In this document: piece by piece, positions 25,558 through 34,928 of the stretch
Layout: each line of letters starts with the position of its first letter
How positions within the stretch are numbered: position 1 is the first letter of the stretch
Assembly (NCBI RefSeq): GCF_026239735.1
Contig: NZ_JAPIVT010000002.1
Span: 1 to 64,000 of the forward strand
Direction: 5' to 3'
Length of the DNA: 64,000 nucleotides
DNA from: Pedobacter sp. MC2016-05
GTDB lineage: Bacteria > Bacteroidota > Bacteroidia > Sphingobacteriales > Sphingobacteriaceae
Made by a program: the position numbers and the translations under genes
The notes under the pieces: generated by a model
The model's input: the letters and a program-made list of their open reading frames with translations, nothing else
Told to the model about the DNA's origin: nothing
The model's database searches: none

Positions 25558-26010
25558 ATGAAATCTAAACTATACGCGCTATCCCTTATTTTTTGTTTTT
25601 TCTTTATCAGCTGCAAAAAAGATGCACAGGATGATCCAACTGTTAACGATCCTGAAGCACTTAAAGTAAAAATAACGGGTAATTGGATAACCACGGCGGG
25701 CAAAATTGAGTATTATGATGCCTCAGGGAAGCTTGCCAAAACCGTAGACCAACCCGTTCTAAATGGACAAGCCTGGGAATTTGCCGGTGATAATTCCGCT
25801 AAAAGCGTTGATGCCAGGGGGACTAGAACATATAACTATAGTTTCTATAATAACAATAATATCAATTACATCAGCATCACAAATAATCCAACCGAAACCT
25901 ATAAGATCACCATAGATAATGATAAAATGACATGGTCTACGGAAGTACCGTATAACAATGACCCAGCCTACACTACCGCGAAGCTGACCTATTATTTTGT
26001 AAAAAAATAA
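25558..26010 (+). CDS. Small lipoprotein, lipocalin-like
   Basis: The 150-residue protein begins with a lipoprotein signal peptide ending in FISC, so Cys19 should be lipidated. An acidic linker (KKDAQDDPTVNDPEA) and a beta-rich domain follow. The opening ITGNWITTAG and the strand pattern are like the short lipocalin-like lipoproteins common in Bacteroidetes. A run of Asn residues lies near residue 98 (YNNNNINYI). It is expected on the periplasmic side of the outer membrane or the inner membrane. Ligand unknown. It follows the fusion hydrolase after 176 bases and may be separately transcribed. Confidence 0.75.
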   Translation: MKSKLYALSLIFCFFFISCKKDAQDDPTVNDPEALKVKITGNWITTAGKIEYYDASGKLAKTVDQPVLNGQAWEFAGDNSAKSVDARGTRTYNYSFYNNNNINYISITNNPTETYKITIDNDKMTWSTEVPYNNDPAYTTAKLTYYFVKK

Positions 26011-26286
26011 ATCGTCGGTAAAGGTTTCAAGCATCTTGAGCATTGATTGGTGAATCCGAATAACTAGATAGCGAACCTTGGTAATAAGGCGTATAACACG
26101 CTTAGACGTTATTGTATTGCTTGTGCCAAATCGCCAAACCGGAAAATCAGTGCATATCTTCTGTCCTGAAATCCATTACTTGATAGTTAATGATTGTTAA
26201 AAAAATGTTACCGGCACGGAAAACAACTATATTCACGAAACATCCGAACCATCCTTATCCTTATATTTACACTAATCATTAGAGGA

Positions 26287-27210
26287 ATGCTTAAAACACT
26301 TTTTTTCTTTGCAATTTTTCTATCTACGGTTGCAGTTGCCTCAGCCCAAAATGAAATGATCAAATACTTTACATTAGTAAATAAGGCGGACAGTCTATCA
26401 AAAGCAAAAAACCTTGTCAAGGCAAATAATATATATCTAAAGGCATTAGCCATTAGTGATAATAACCCTGAAGTATCACTATCAGCCGCAAAAATCAATT
26501 TACAGCTCCAGCGGTTTAAACAGGCTGGAAATCAAATCCGAAAAGCCGCCAGAAATGGAGCAGATCAGAATATGATTGCAGCGGACAGCCTCATATTCAC
26601 CTTTTTTAAGCAAAACCGGCAATTACAGAAAGGTGTAGCTGAAATGAGACGTATCTATTTATCAGAGATTAAAAACCTGGATGAAAGAACAGCCCTTTTG
26701 ACTATGGTGGAGAAAGATCAGACCTTAAGATCATTGCTTGGAATCCTTAATTTCAAGAAAGTAGATTCATTAATACATATCAACGATATGCAGAATATGG
26801 CAAGTTTGAAGGCTATCATGGATAGAATCGGTTTTCCCAGTCGCGAAAATGTAGGCAAAGACGGTGCTGATGCAGCATTTATTTTGTTGATGCACACATT
26901 CAATGATGGATCAAATGACGAAAGAGATCTCAACGAGATAGAACCTTTGATGAGAAGTGCCGTTCTTGCGGGTAAATTCCCCCCTTATTATTTAGCTATT
27001 TTGATTGATAGGAACAAAGGACTTAAACGTCAGAAACAAATCTATGGTACTTATTGGGAAATAGACAGAAAGAGTGGTAAACGAATTATCTCAATGATTG
27101 AGGATATTTCAAACGTAGATGAGAGGAGAAAAGAAATTGGACTTCCTTCATTACGATATGTTGCGGAGCAACAACTTCTGATTATACCTGAAGGTTATAA
27201 TGCTTTTTAA
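26287..27210 (+). CDS. Secreted protein with C-terminal DUF6624-like region
   Basis: I start at ATG 26287 because it gives a signal peptide (MLKTLFFFAIFLSTVAVASA) directly; the frame upstream encodes a non-conserved extension. The mature protein of about 287 residues has TPR-like helices in its first third (NKADSLSKAKNLVKANNIYLKAL as two helices). The C-terminal half resembles DUF6624: HTFNDGSNDERDL, PPYYLAILIDRNKG and QIYGTYW. The role is unknown. It is the last gene on the plus strand before a 0.44-kb gap. The DUF6624 call is moderate. Confidence 0.65.
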   Translation: MLKTLFFFAIFLSTVAVASAQNEMIKYFTLVNKADSLSKAKNLVKANNIYLKALAISDNNPEVSLSAAKINLQLQRFKQAGNQIRKAARNGADQNMIAADSLIFTFFKQNRQLQKGVAEMRRIYLSEIKNLDERTALLTMVEKDQTLRSLLGILNFKKVDSLIHINDMQNMASLKAIMDRIGFPSRENVGKDGADAAFILLMHTFNDGSNDERDLNEIEPLMRSAVLAGKFPPYYLAILIDRNKGLKRQKQIYGTYWEIDRKSGKRIISMIEDISNVDERRKEIGLPSLRYVAEQQLLIIPEGYNAF

Positions 27211-27650
27211 AAATAATGCTCAAGTGAGAGCAGTTCTTGATATGTTAACCTATTACTGAAAATTTTAAATTTGGCTGTGATGAATACATTCAAGATGATT
27301 TGTCAAGAAGTCGCTATTGCATAACCTTTAGACTCCTGATCACAATCTCAAGAGCTAAACAGTCTTGGTATGCCAATCCATCATCACTTTACATTGTTAT
27401 GGTCTGAGCAAATTTAAGATCGTCTGGGGTTTAACAATCTTCGAGTTGTTCAACCATAGCCAACACTTAAACTATAACTTCGAAACTAAAATTCTTACTG
27501 AAGTTGAGATATAGTTTTCGAAATAAAAGATTGCCATTCCTGGAAGAAATTAAAAACAGATGAATTGAATAAATGTAATCCATCGTATCAATCCATTTTT
27601 AGTTGGTCAGATTTTCTTTATACCCTTCGAGCGGAAGCGACAAACATTGA
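27211..27650. other. Non-coding stretch, 0.44 kb
   Basis: This lies between two convergent genes. I see no ORF, RNA gene or strong terminator. A weak imperfect inverted repeat occurs near 27470-27530. Confidence 0.4.
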
Positions 27651-29054
27651 TTATTTCAAATTATCACCATCCTTAAAATGAAGTCTTCTGAAAACAAAAC
27701 CGGATAAAATAGTCAGTAGGCCTACGACGAGGAAAGTGTAGCGGAAAGCATTGTGAATATCATCATTGATAAGTTTGCTATCCCCCTTGAATACCTTCAG
27801 TACAATTAGTCCAAACGCAACCCCAAAACCAATGGCAAGTTGCTGGTTGACTGAAACCAGCGAATTACCGCTACTGGTGTGGTATCCTCTTAGGTCAGCA
27901 ATTGAAATGGTATTCATTGCGGTGAATTGGATGGAATTGAAAAACCCCAACACGGCAATGATGGGTATGTAATAATAAATTGAAGCTCCGATGGCAGGAA
28001 TAGCCATACTACAAATCAGCAATCCAATGATAAAAGTATTCGCCATCAAAGTGTTCCTGTAGCCGAATCTATTCAGGATTTTTATGACCAGGGATTTAGC
28101 GATAATAGCCGTTAAAGCCATTGGTGCTATAATCCATCCCGAAACAACCGCCGATTGATAATAAGCAATCTGAATCATCATCGGTAATAATAGCGGTATG
28201 GCGCTAATGCCCAGACGTGTAGCCAGATTGCCGAGTATTCCTACTCGGAATGTCCGGACTTTAAAAAGGTTTAATGGAAAAATCGGATTATCATCACTTG
28301 TCGCGTGACGATAGTAAAAATAGAGCATGGTCACACCGAGTAACATTATACCCAGCGCAGGGGTGATATAAACGACGTCGCCAAAAAGCTCAAGTGAAAC
28401 CGAAAGTAGTAAGGATGCGCTGGCAAAGATCAAAAAACCTCTTAAATCAAAATCAATCACTGCTGAGCGGTAGTCTGGCATATACCGGAGGCTGAGCGCG
28501 ATACCTATCAAGCCCATTGGAATATTGATTAAAAAAATCCAGTGCCAGGATAAAAAATCGACCATATACCCGCCGACCAGGGGACCTAATACCGGACCGA
28601 TTAATGCAGGTATTATCGCAAAATTCATTGCTTTCAGCAAATCCTTTTTGGGAAAGGTTTTTACTAATGCTAATTTTCCCACCGGCGTCATCAGACTTCC
28701 ACCGATCCCTTGTATAATCCTGGATAAAACCAGCTGGGTCAGATTTCCGGATAACGCACAAAAAAGCGAACCAAGCGTAAAAATTATCAATGCGAAGATG
28801 AATACTTTTTTGGTGCCAAATTTGTCAGACAGAAAGCCACTCACCGGCATGAAAACAGCAAGGGTCAACACATAGCCAATAATTGCATTTTGCATATTTA
28901 ATGGTGACTGGTTGAGATCCCGGGCTATTGCCAGCAGCGATGTATTTAATATCGTTGAATCGAGCATCTGCATAAAAATAGCCGTTGCTAGTATTATAGG
29001 CAGTATACGTTTCGTTCCTTCCACATTTTTTTGTTGTGGGTTATTATTGTTCAT
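27651..29054 (-). CDS. DHA2-type MFS efflux transporter (MdtD/EmrB-like)
   Basis: The 467-residue protein has about 14 membrane helices, as in drug:H+ antiporter family 2. Family marks are MLDSTILNTSLLAIA in helix 1, GFLSDKFGTKK (motif A) between helices 2 and 3, IIQGIGGSLMTPVG, and PALIGPVLGPLVGG (motif C) in helix 5. Likely substrates are amphipathic or cationic compounds, but none can be named. No TetR, MarR or membrane-fusion partner gene is adjacent, so it resembles the single-component MdtD type. It sits within the atypical 18.7-30 kb region. Confidence 0.9.
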   Translation of the reverse strand: MNNNNPQQKNVEGTKRILPIILATAIFMQMLDSTILNTSLLAIARDLNQSPLNMQNAIIGYVLTLAVFMPVSGFLSDKFGTKKVFIFALIIFTLGSLFCALSGNLTQLVLSRIIQGIGGSLMTPVGKLALVKTFPKKDLLKAMNFAIIPALIGPVLGPLVGGYMVDFLSWHWIFLINIPMGLIGIALSLRYMPDYRSAVIDFDLRGFLIFASASLLLSVSLELFGDVVYITPALGIMLLGVTMLYFYYRHATSDDNPIFPLNLFKVRTFRVGILGNLATRLGISAIPLLLPMMIQIAYYQSAVVSGWIIAPMALTAIIAKSLVIKILNRFGYRNTLMANTFIIGLLICSMAIPAIGASIYYYIPIIAVLGFFNSIQFTAMNTISIADLRGYHTSSGNSLVSVNQQLAIGFGVAFGLIVLKVFKGDSKLINDDIHNAFRYTFLVVGLLTILSGFVFRRLHFKDGDNLK

Positions 29055-29552
29055 TTACAAACTTATTCAATTTTCATTCAGCCGAAGCAATGCATAAATT
29101 CAGCGGTAATATTTGTTTATTCCTTCAACGGGGCGAATCTTCATACGGCGTGTATTTAAATCCATGGTCATCTTTCACCGCAAAATTGCCTAAATAAAAA
29201 TAAATAATGCCATACTAGAGAGCAGTTTAACTTTCAAATTAGAAACCATTTGTTGTAAAGACCCATGTTTTTATAAATGGACTCCTGACATCAGGAAAAA
29301 AATTGCTCAGATGTAAAGCGTTTTTGTGCTACATCAGGTCCGAGATATCCAAGTATTGTTCCTGAATACATTTCTTGACATTTTCCGGTGCCGCTTACCC
29401 AAGTACTAATGTCAGCCCCTTACCACCTAACGAAAAGGAAATGTCGTATTTGATTAGTATTTTTTTTTGTTCCATTTAACCTAAACAGATAGATTCGGAA
29501 TAATTAATAACCGTGTTATCGGCGTTAAAACTGCCAATTTGTAATTATGCTG

Positions 29553-29727
29553 CTATTGCGCCCTTCTTTTTTCGTCAAATGATATGTTTTTATTATTTCC
29601 AGAAACTTTCGAGCGACCAAACAAATAGGTAAGGTTTAGATTAAAGGTATTGTAATTGTAATCTGTTTTCTGTGCATGCACAAAAGTATTGTAACGTATG
29701 TCCATCTTGATTGGAGATTTCGCTAGG
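29553..29727 (-). pseudogene. C-terminal remnant of an outer-membrane beta-barrel protein
   Basis: The minus-strand frame encodes about 57 residues ending at a TAG. It includes MDIRYNTFVHAQKTDYN and FNLNLTYLFGRSKVSG, which match the last strands of Bacteroidetes TonB-dependent/outer-membrane beta-barrel proteins; these usually end with a LSYxFG strand and a polar tail. A TGA stops the frame upstream. A second frame (KFRNELITPSEISN) appears to continue the same protein, which suggests a frameshift. No plug, barrel body or promoter is left. Confidence 0.55.
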
Positions 29728-30061
29728 GGTGATCAACTCATTTCGGAATTTAAGGTCAGTCTGTTTCGGGCTAAACTGACCAGTTCAACAAATTGATAAT
29801 TAATATCATACAATTGAGTCTGTGTTTTCTTGTACTGGTCAATCCGCTACGGATACACCTGGTCAATCAAGCCGAAATATCCAATTAAGGAACTCAAAAT
29901 TAATGTAGCTTCATAAATGGTACGAAAACTTATTCTCCACAATATATCTTCCAGTCAAAAGAGTTCAAAAAAAATCTGCTAATCCCCCCTTAATTACAAG
30001 AGCCCTTAGCAGGAATTCTTTGAACAACACTTAAACTGCATTAAAGGCCGATTTGAACATA

Positions 30062-30097
30062 AAAAACCGGACTTTTTTATGTTCAAAATCCGGTTTA
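30062..30097 (-). terminator. Terminator of tRNA-Leu(GAG)
   Basis: AAACCGGA (30064-30071) pairs with TCCGGTTT (30089-30096), with a T-run on the minus strand. It lies about 30 bases after the tRNA. Confidence 0.75.
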
Positions 30098-30125
30098 TGC
30101 CCTAAGCAGGAATACTTTGAACATG

Positions 30126-30209
30126 TACTCGAGAGGAGATTCGAACTCCCACACCCGTACGGGCGCCAGCCCCTCAAGCTGGTGCGTCTACCAATTTCGC
30201 CACCCGAGT
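30126..30209 (-). tRNA. tRNA-Leu (anticodon GAG)
   Basis: This is an 84-nt class II tRNA on the minus strand. The acceptor arms ACTCGGG and CTCGAGT pair, with one G-U. The D arm contains TTGGTAGACGC, the anticodon loop CTTGAGG gives GAG (leucine CUC/CUU), there is a long variable arm, and the T loop is TTCGAAT. A TATATTTG -7 box lies at 30227-30220 and a terminator follows. Its 3-prime end faces the atypical 18.7-30 kb region, as expected for an integration target. Confidence 0.96.
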
Positions 30210-30219
30210 AAGTGGAGTG

Positions 30220-30227
30220 CAAATATA
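30220..30227 (-). promoter_or_regulatory. -7 box of tRNA-Leu(GAG)
   Basis: TATATTTG on the minus strand lies 10 bases before the tRNA start and fits the TAnnTTTG consensus. No clear -33 TTTG is seen. Confidence 0.55.
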
Positions 30228-30256
30228 ATTTTTTTTTAGGTTTTGGAAACAGAGAT

Positions 30257-31021
30257 TTACAATTGAATTTTCAATCCATCGTAAGCCAACCTGATGTTAG
30301 TTGGCAAATGCTTTTCTACGGATTCATGCAAACCCAAATTGTGACTGATATGCGTTAAGTAAGTAATCTCTGCACCAACCTTTTGCGAAAATTTCATCGC
30401 TTCGTTTAAGGTGAAGTGAGAAATATGTGGTTCATGCTGCAAGGCATTTAGCACCAATATTTTTGTTCCCTTTATTTTTTCAAAACTAGCTTCGGGAATA
30501 GTTTTCGCATCAGTGATATAAGTAAAATCGCCAATCCGATAACCCGTGATCGGCAATAAATGATGCATGACTTCAAATGGTATGATCGTGTTCTCCCCTA
30601 TTTTAAAATCTTCGCCGTTGTTAATGGTGTGAAGATTAATTTGCGGCAAACCGTGATATTTAGTTTCTGCAAAAATGTAATAAAATTCTCTTTTTAAAGC
30701 AGCTTGAACACGTTCTGTAGCATAAACATCTATAACCTTATGGAGTAAATAATTAAAAGGCCGAATATCATCTAAACCAGCAATATGATCTTTATGCTCG
30801 TGGGTAAATAAAACCGCATCCAAATCCTTGACTTTTTCACGCAAGAGCTGATAACGAAAATCAGGACCACTGTCGACAACAATACTTTTGTCGTTAGTTT
30901 CAATTAAAATTGATGTTCTTAACCTGTTGTTTTTCTTGTCGGTAGATGTACAAACTTCGCAGTTACATGCAATTACAGGAACCCCTTGTGATGTACCGGT
31001 GCCTAAAAAAGTAATTTTCAT
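30257..31021 (-). CDS. MBL-fold metallo-hydrolase, PhnP-like
   Basis: The 254-residue protein is a metallo-beta-lactamase-fold phosphodiesterase. The metal motif is T-H74-E-H76-K-D78-H79 and a later MHHLLP histidine is present. The end GAEITYLTHISHNLGLH carries the last ligands. The N-terminus GTGTSQGVPVIACNCEVC has the cysteine cluster (C19, C21, C24) seen in PhnP-type cyclic phosphodiesterases, where it binds a structural zinc. No phn genes are near, so a role in phosphonate use is not implied; a housekeeping cyclic-nucleotide or RNA-related role is possible. Confidence 0.88.
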   Translation of the reverse strand: MKITFLGTGTSQGVPVIACNCEVCTSTDKKNNRLRTSILIETNDKSIVVDSGPDFRYQLLREKVKDLDAVLFTHEHKDHIAGLDDIRPFNYLLHKVIDVYATERVQAALKREFYYIFAETKYHGLPQINLHTINNGEDFKIGENTIIPFEVMHHLLPITGYRIGDFTYITDAKTIPEASFEKIKGTKILVLNALQHEPHISHFTLNEAMKFSQKVGAEITYLTHISHNLGLHESVEKHLPTNIRLAYDGLKIQL

Positions 31022-31070
31022 CGTAATGAAACTTCCTTTCTACATCTATAATCTGCTACCTGCGCTTGCA

Positions 31071-31343
31071 TTAAAATAATTCGGTTTGTTGTAAAGAATG
31101 AAAAAATTGTCGTTGCTTTTCGTCTAATATATTTTCATCAGGATTGGTTTGCTTAACCAAAGCAACTAAAGCTGCTATTTTTCCTTCCAAATTGGAGAAT
31201 TTATTAACCACGATAATCTTATTATGCTCCAGAAGACAGGAACCCGTTTTAAAGTTACCCTTTTCATAGCGAACCTTAAAACCCATCGCAAAAAGCAATT
31301 GCTCTAGCTTCTCTAAAGTATGGTTTGTTAGTGGCAACGACAT
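31071..31343 (-). CDS. Conserved small hypothetical protein (90 aa)
   Basis: This 90-residue soluble protein has no recognised domain name. It opens with a helix (TLEKLEQLLFAMGFKVRYE), continues with a strand GSCLLEHNKIIVVN, and ends with helices containing NPDENILDEKQRQFF. The pattern looks like a small alpha/beta protein of the kind widely conserved beside core genes in Bacteroidetes. It lies 49 bases before the PhnP-like gene on the same strand and the two are probably co-transcribed. Function unknown. Confidence 0.7.
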   Translation of the reverse strand: MSLPLTNHTLEKLEQLLFAMGFKVRYEKGNFKTGSCLLEHNKIIVVNKFSNLEGKIAALVALVKQTNPDENILDEKQRQFFHSLQQTELF

Positions 31344-31515
31344 TGCAACAAACTTAGAGAAATCTATGCAGCATTCATAAAGACAGGCATGATTTTTTTA
31401 ATCGCTTTTGTTAAGGCTTATTTTAAAGATTAGAGAGACTCAGGCGACATGCGACCATAGAAGAGATTCCTCACCGCGTTTAGAGCAACAAAAGTCGATT
31501 GGTACATCTTGCAAC

Positions 31516-31550
31516 AGAAAAAGGTTCAGCTGTTTCCAACTGAACCTTCT
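31516..31550 (-). terminator. Terminator of lolA
   Basis: A 9-bp perfect stem AAGGTTCAG (31521-31529) with CTGAACCTT (31540-31548) has a T-run on the minus strand. It lies 30 bases after the lolA stop. Confidence 0.8.
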
Positions 31551-31580
31551 AAAATTATGTCCCGCAAAGCGGAAAAAAAA

Positions 31581-32231
31581 TTATCTTAAATCTACTACTT
31601 CAACACCTGGATATTTTTTTGCATCGAATGCAAAAGTAGCTTCCGGGATATTTACGTTAGGAGAAAAAGTTTTCACATTGTAAGTGTATTTGTTTCCATT
31701 TTTATCAAACAACACCACATTCGCAATTTGCTTAGCAGCCTTATCAATACTTAAACGAACTTTAAAAATTGATTTCTTTGCATCTACCGGAGTCAAATCT
31801 ATCATTTGATAGGTTTTCGCTCCAACTTTTTCTTCGCCCGTATAAATGTATTTAAAACCTTTTTCGTAAACGGTAAAGATTTTTGCAGGATTAATGGCAT
31901 CGCCGCTGTTATCTACATTGCTCACTTGCACTTCTTTGTCCTTTTTAAGGTAAGTCCATTGGCTTTTACCATCGCTAAATAATTCTTGATTTGTCATTGC
32001 GACTTTGTACTTATTGGAATTGGCTTTCACATACAAAGTACCTTGCTGTGTTTCTTTTACCTTAGCTTTCGGATTATCCAAAGTGAAAGAGAAATCTGTT
32101 TTCACAATGTTATACGATTTGTATTTTCTACTTACTTCTGCTAAAATCGCCTTCGCCTTTGCATCAGTTTGAGCATAAGTTGATGTTGTAAAAGCAACTA
32201 CAACCATTAATGCTGAAATTAATTTCTTCAT
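31581..32231 (-). CDS. lolA: Outer-membrane lipoprotein carrier LolA
   Basis: The 216-residue periplasmic protein has a signal peptide (MKKLISALMVVVAFTTSTYA) and an unclosed beta-barrel LolA domain. Strands include VKETQQGTLYVKANSNKYKV, YLKKDKEVQV and FKYIYTGEEKVGAK, and the C-terminal strand has VNIPEATFAFD. LolA carries lipoproteins from the LolCDE complex across the periplasm. A lolD-type ATPase gene is encoded at 60912-61562. The gene follows ftsK by 57 bases on the same strand, a pairing common in Bacteroidetes, so they may share a transcript. Confidence 0.92.
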   Translation of the reverse strand: MKKLISALMVVVAFTTSTYAQTDAKAKAILAEVSRKYKSYNIVKTDFSFTLDNPKAKVKETQQGTLYVKANSNKYKVAMTNQELFSDGKSQWTYLKKDKEVQVSNVDNSGDAINPAKIFTVYEKGFKYIYTGEEKVGAKTYQMIDLTPVDAKKSIFKVRLSIDKAAKQIANVVLFDKNGNKYTYNVKTFSPNVNIPEATFAFDAKKYPGVEVVDLR

Positions 32232-32288
32232 CTTATATTAAATTTTTTCTTTGAAATGTTAGAGCGATTTTTTTAGTATTGGTTTAAT

Positions 32289-34895
32289 CTAGCCTTTGTC
32301 ATCCATACTATTCAAGAACTGTTCCAAAGAATATTCATCTGGATATAAAACTTCCCGAGCTTTACTTCCTTCAAACGGACCAACAATTCCGGCAGCTTCC
32401 AACTGGTCGATAATTCTACCAGCACGGTTGTAACCCAACTTCAGCTTACGTTGAATTAATGATGTAGAGCCTTGCTGATGCATCACTATCAATCTGGCAG
32501 CATCCTCAAAAAACTTATCACGCTCGTTCGGATCGAAGTCGGCCTTACTACCTTCTCCAGCCTCGTCTATGTATTCTGGCAATTGGTAGGCATCCGAATA
32601 GCCGCGTTGATTACCAATAAATTCAGAAATCCGATCTACTTCCGGTGTATCAACAAAAGCACACTGTAGCCTGATTAAGTCGCTTCCGGTAGATAAAAGC
32701 ATATCTCCACGGCCAATTAACTGATCTGCACCGCCACTGTCTAAAATTGTTCTTGAGTCAATTTTCGAAAGCACCCTAAATGCTAACCTTGCAGGGAAAT
32801 TGGCCTTAATGGTACCGGTTATAATATTTACCGATGGACGTTGGGTGGCTAAAACTAGGTGAATACCAATGGCACGGGCCAACTGCGCTAAACGGGCTAT
32901 GGGCGCCTCTACTTCTTTACCAGCCGTCATCATTAAATCGGCAAACTCATCAACAACTAAAACGATGAAAGGTAAAAAACGGTGCCCGTTGTTTGGGTTC
33001 AGCTTCCGCTTGATAAATTTATCGTTATACTCTTTTAAATTTCTAACCTGCGCATCTTTCAGTAAATCGTAACGCTGATCCATTTCAATACAAAGCGAAT
33101 TCAGTGTATTAACCACTTTCTTAGTATCGGTAATAATCGCATCGGCTTCTCCAGGTAGTTTAGCCAAAAAATGGCGTTCAATTCTGTTAAATAAAGTTAA
33201 CTCCACCTTTTTAGGATCGACCAATACAAACTTTAATTGTGCCGGGTGTTTTTTGAATAACAGCGAAACCAAAATGGAGTTAATCCCAACCGACTTACCC
33301 TGACCCGTAGCCCCGGCCACTAATAAATGGGGCATTTTAGCCAAATCAGCTATAAAAACTTCATTGCTGATGGTTTTACCTAAAGCTATCGGCAAATCCA
33401 TGGTGTTGGAAGTCCATTTTTCGGTGTTCAAAATGCTACGCATCGGCACCATTTCTGGATGTTGATTTGGAACCTCGATACCTATTGTTCCCTTTCCAGG
33501 CATTGGCGCAATAATACGAATACCCAGCGCAGCTAATGAAAGCGCAATATCATCTTCCAGGTTTTTAATTTTCGAAATCCTTACGCCTGGCGCTGGAATA
33601 ATTTCATAAAGTGTAACCGTTGGACCAATTGTAGCCTTAATCTTATCAATTTCAATATTATAATGATTAAGCGTTTCTACAATTTTATTTTTATTGGCTT
33701 CCAGCTCTTCGGCGTTGACAGAAATTTTATTGGTACCATAATTCTCTAGCAAATCAACTGTCGGGTATTTATAACCCGCTAAATCTAGCTTCTCATCATA
33801 ATTACCAAATTGTTCAACTAAATCTTCCGATTTTTTCTCTTCTTCCGTTTTTTCAATTGTAAATGCAGGTTCCTTTTCTTCCTCCTGAATAGTTGGCTCC
33901 ACTGTTAAAGGCATAGAGGTGGCTGCTGTTGCTGCTGTTGATAATGGCAAATTCGTAGCCAGCGGCGATAAAGTTACAGGGGCAATCACCTCTTCTTCTT
34001 GCTCTTTTGCTTCGTAACGGTTGGGCTGTATCACTACATTTTGCTGTCTGCGTTCGGTGCTTACGGACGGTTTATCACGCAAAGGAAACTCGATCGGTGC
34101 CGATGCCTCCTCCACCTCTTTATTTTGAGAAAATTTTTCCCTCACCTCATTTACATAATCAGGCGTTTCGTTATCCAGATAAACTTCTTTTTCCTTACGC
34201 TCTGGAAATTTAAAATCGATGTTATAAGCGATGATCAAAATTGTTAAACCGGCGAAAGCAATTAAGCCAGCTACACCAGCTGCCCCTATTTGCGCCGCCA
34301 ATAACTTATTGCTCCAATAACCGAATTCCCCCTCAACATAATGTGGCGACTCCGACCAAAAGCCGTGAGCAAAACCTAAGGTAAGCGAGATGAACAATAA
34401 GAAGAAAAAACTGTATCCTAAAGTTTTAGAAATGGAAAGAATCTTAACCTTGAATAACAATCTGTATCCGATAATGAAGAAAGCCAATACAAATAAAAAC
34501 GAAGCAATACCGAACCATTCGTAAATAAATTGATGAGATAATAAGGCACCAAATTTACCTAACCAGTTTTGTACAACCGGAATAGTAACGCCCGAATCTT
34601 TAAGTTCCTCAGCTGTTTTAAACAAATTTCCCCAGCCGCCGTTGGCATCAATAACATAACTCTGGTCATCTTGCCAGGTAAATAAATAAGATGTAAAAGC
34701 TATTAAAAAGTAAAGTGAAAGGATAACAAAAAACAGGCCTACAATTTTTATTGCACGTCCATCCTGCAAGTCGAAACTTGGTAAATATTCTCTTTTTTCT
34801 TTCGGCTGGCGATTTGACGATGGCCTACCTGACGCATTTTCTGCACCTTTATCTCTGAATGTGTTGGTTTTAAACTGGTTTCCCCTTACCGCCAT
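32289..34895 (-). CDS. ftsK: DNA translocase FtsK/SpoIIIE
   Basis: The 868-residue protein pumps chromosomal DNA at division. It has four or five N-terminal membrane helices (about residues 48-230), a variable acidic linker (about 240-360, rich in Glu, Pro and Thr), and the motor domain. Walker A is GATGQGKSVG near residue 531 and Walker B is IVLVVDEFADLM near residue 650. The C-terminal winged-helix gamma domain (about 800-860, RKLKLGYNRAGRIIDQLE) reads KOPS-like sites. The cytosolic start MAVRGNQFK is preceded by a TATATTTG box at 34928-34921. Length is normal for the phylum. Confidence 0.96.
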   Translation of the reverse strand: MAVRGNQFKTNTFRDKGAENASGRPSSNRQPKEKREYLPSFDLQDGRAIKIVGLFFVILSLYFLIAFTSYLFTWQDDQSYVIDANGGWGNLFKTAEELKDSGVTIPVVQNWLGKFGALLSHQFIYEWFGIASFLFVLAFFIIGYRLLFKVKILSISKTLGYSFFFLLFISLTLGFAHGFWSESPHYVEGEFGYWSNKLLAAQIGAAGVAGLIAFAGLTILIIAYNIDFKFPERKEKEVYLDNETPDYVNEVREKFSQNKEVEEASAPIEFPLRDKPSVSTERRQQNVVIQPNRYEAKEQEEEVIAPVTLSPLATNLPLSTAATAATSMPLTVEPTIQEEEKEPAFTIEKTEEEKKSEDLVEQFGNYDEKLDLAGYKYPTVDLLENYGTNKISVNAEELEANKNKIVETLNHYNIEIDKIKATIGPTVTLYEIIPAPGVRISKIKNLEDDIALSLAALGIRIIAPMPGKGTIGIEVPNQHPEMVPMRSILNTEKWTSNTMDLPIALGKTISNEVFIADLAKMPHLLVAGATGQGKSVGINSILVSLLFKKHPAQLKFVLVDPKKVELTLFNRIERHFLAKLPGEADAIITDTKKVVNTLNSLCIEMDQRYDLLKDAQVRNLKEYNDKFIKRKLNPNNGHRFLPFIVLVVDEFADLMMTAGKEVEAPIARLAQLARAIGIHLVLATQRPSVNIITGTIKANFPARLAFRVLSKIDSRTILDSGGADQLIGRGDMLLSTGSDLIRLQCAFVDTPEVDRISEFIGNQRGYSDAYQLPEYIDEAGEGSKADFDPNERDKFFEDAARLIVMHQQGSTSLIQRKLKLGYNRAGRIIDQLEAAGIVGPFEGSKAREVLYPDEYSLEQFLNSMDDKG

Positions 34896-34920
34896 TTTCT
34901 GTACTAATGTTAATATTGAA

Positions 34921-34928
34921 CAAATATA
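34921..34928 (-). promoter_or_regulatory. -7 box of ftsK
   Basis: TATATTTG on the minus strand matches the Bacteroidetes -7 consensus and lies 25 bases before the ftsK start codon. No convincing -33 element is seen. Confidence 0.45.

Larger units (their letters stand above)
29055..30125. other. Gene-poor stretch with remnants, 1.07 kb
   Basis: Apart from the beta-barrel remnant at 29553-29727, I see only short protein-like stretches broken by stops on the minus strand (about 29250-29470). There is also an imperfect direct repeat (30006-30025 and 30105-30124) next to the tRNA-Leu terminator. No intact gene is present. It looks like degraded DNA at the right edge of an island. Confidence 0.5.

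Noticed and set aside
30031..30222. 63-codon minus-strand frame
   Set aside because: It is the tRNA-Leu(GAG) gene and its terminator read as protein.
30257..31021. Part of a phosphonate (phn) operon
   Set aside because: The protein is PhnP-like but no other phn gene is present.
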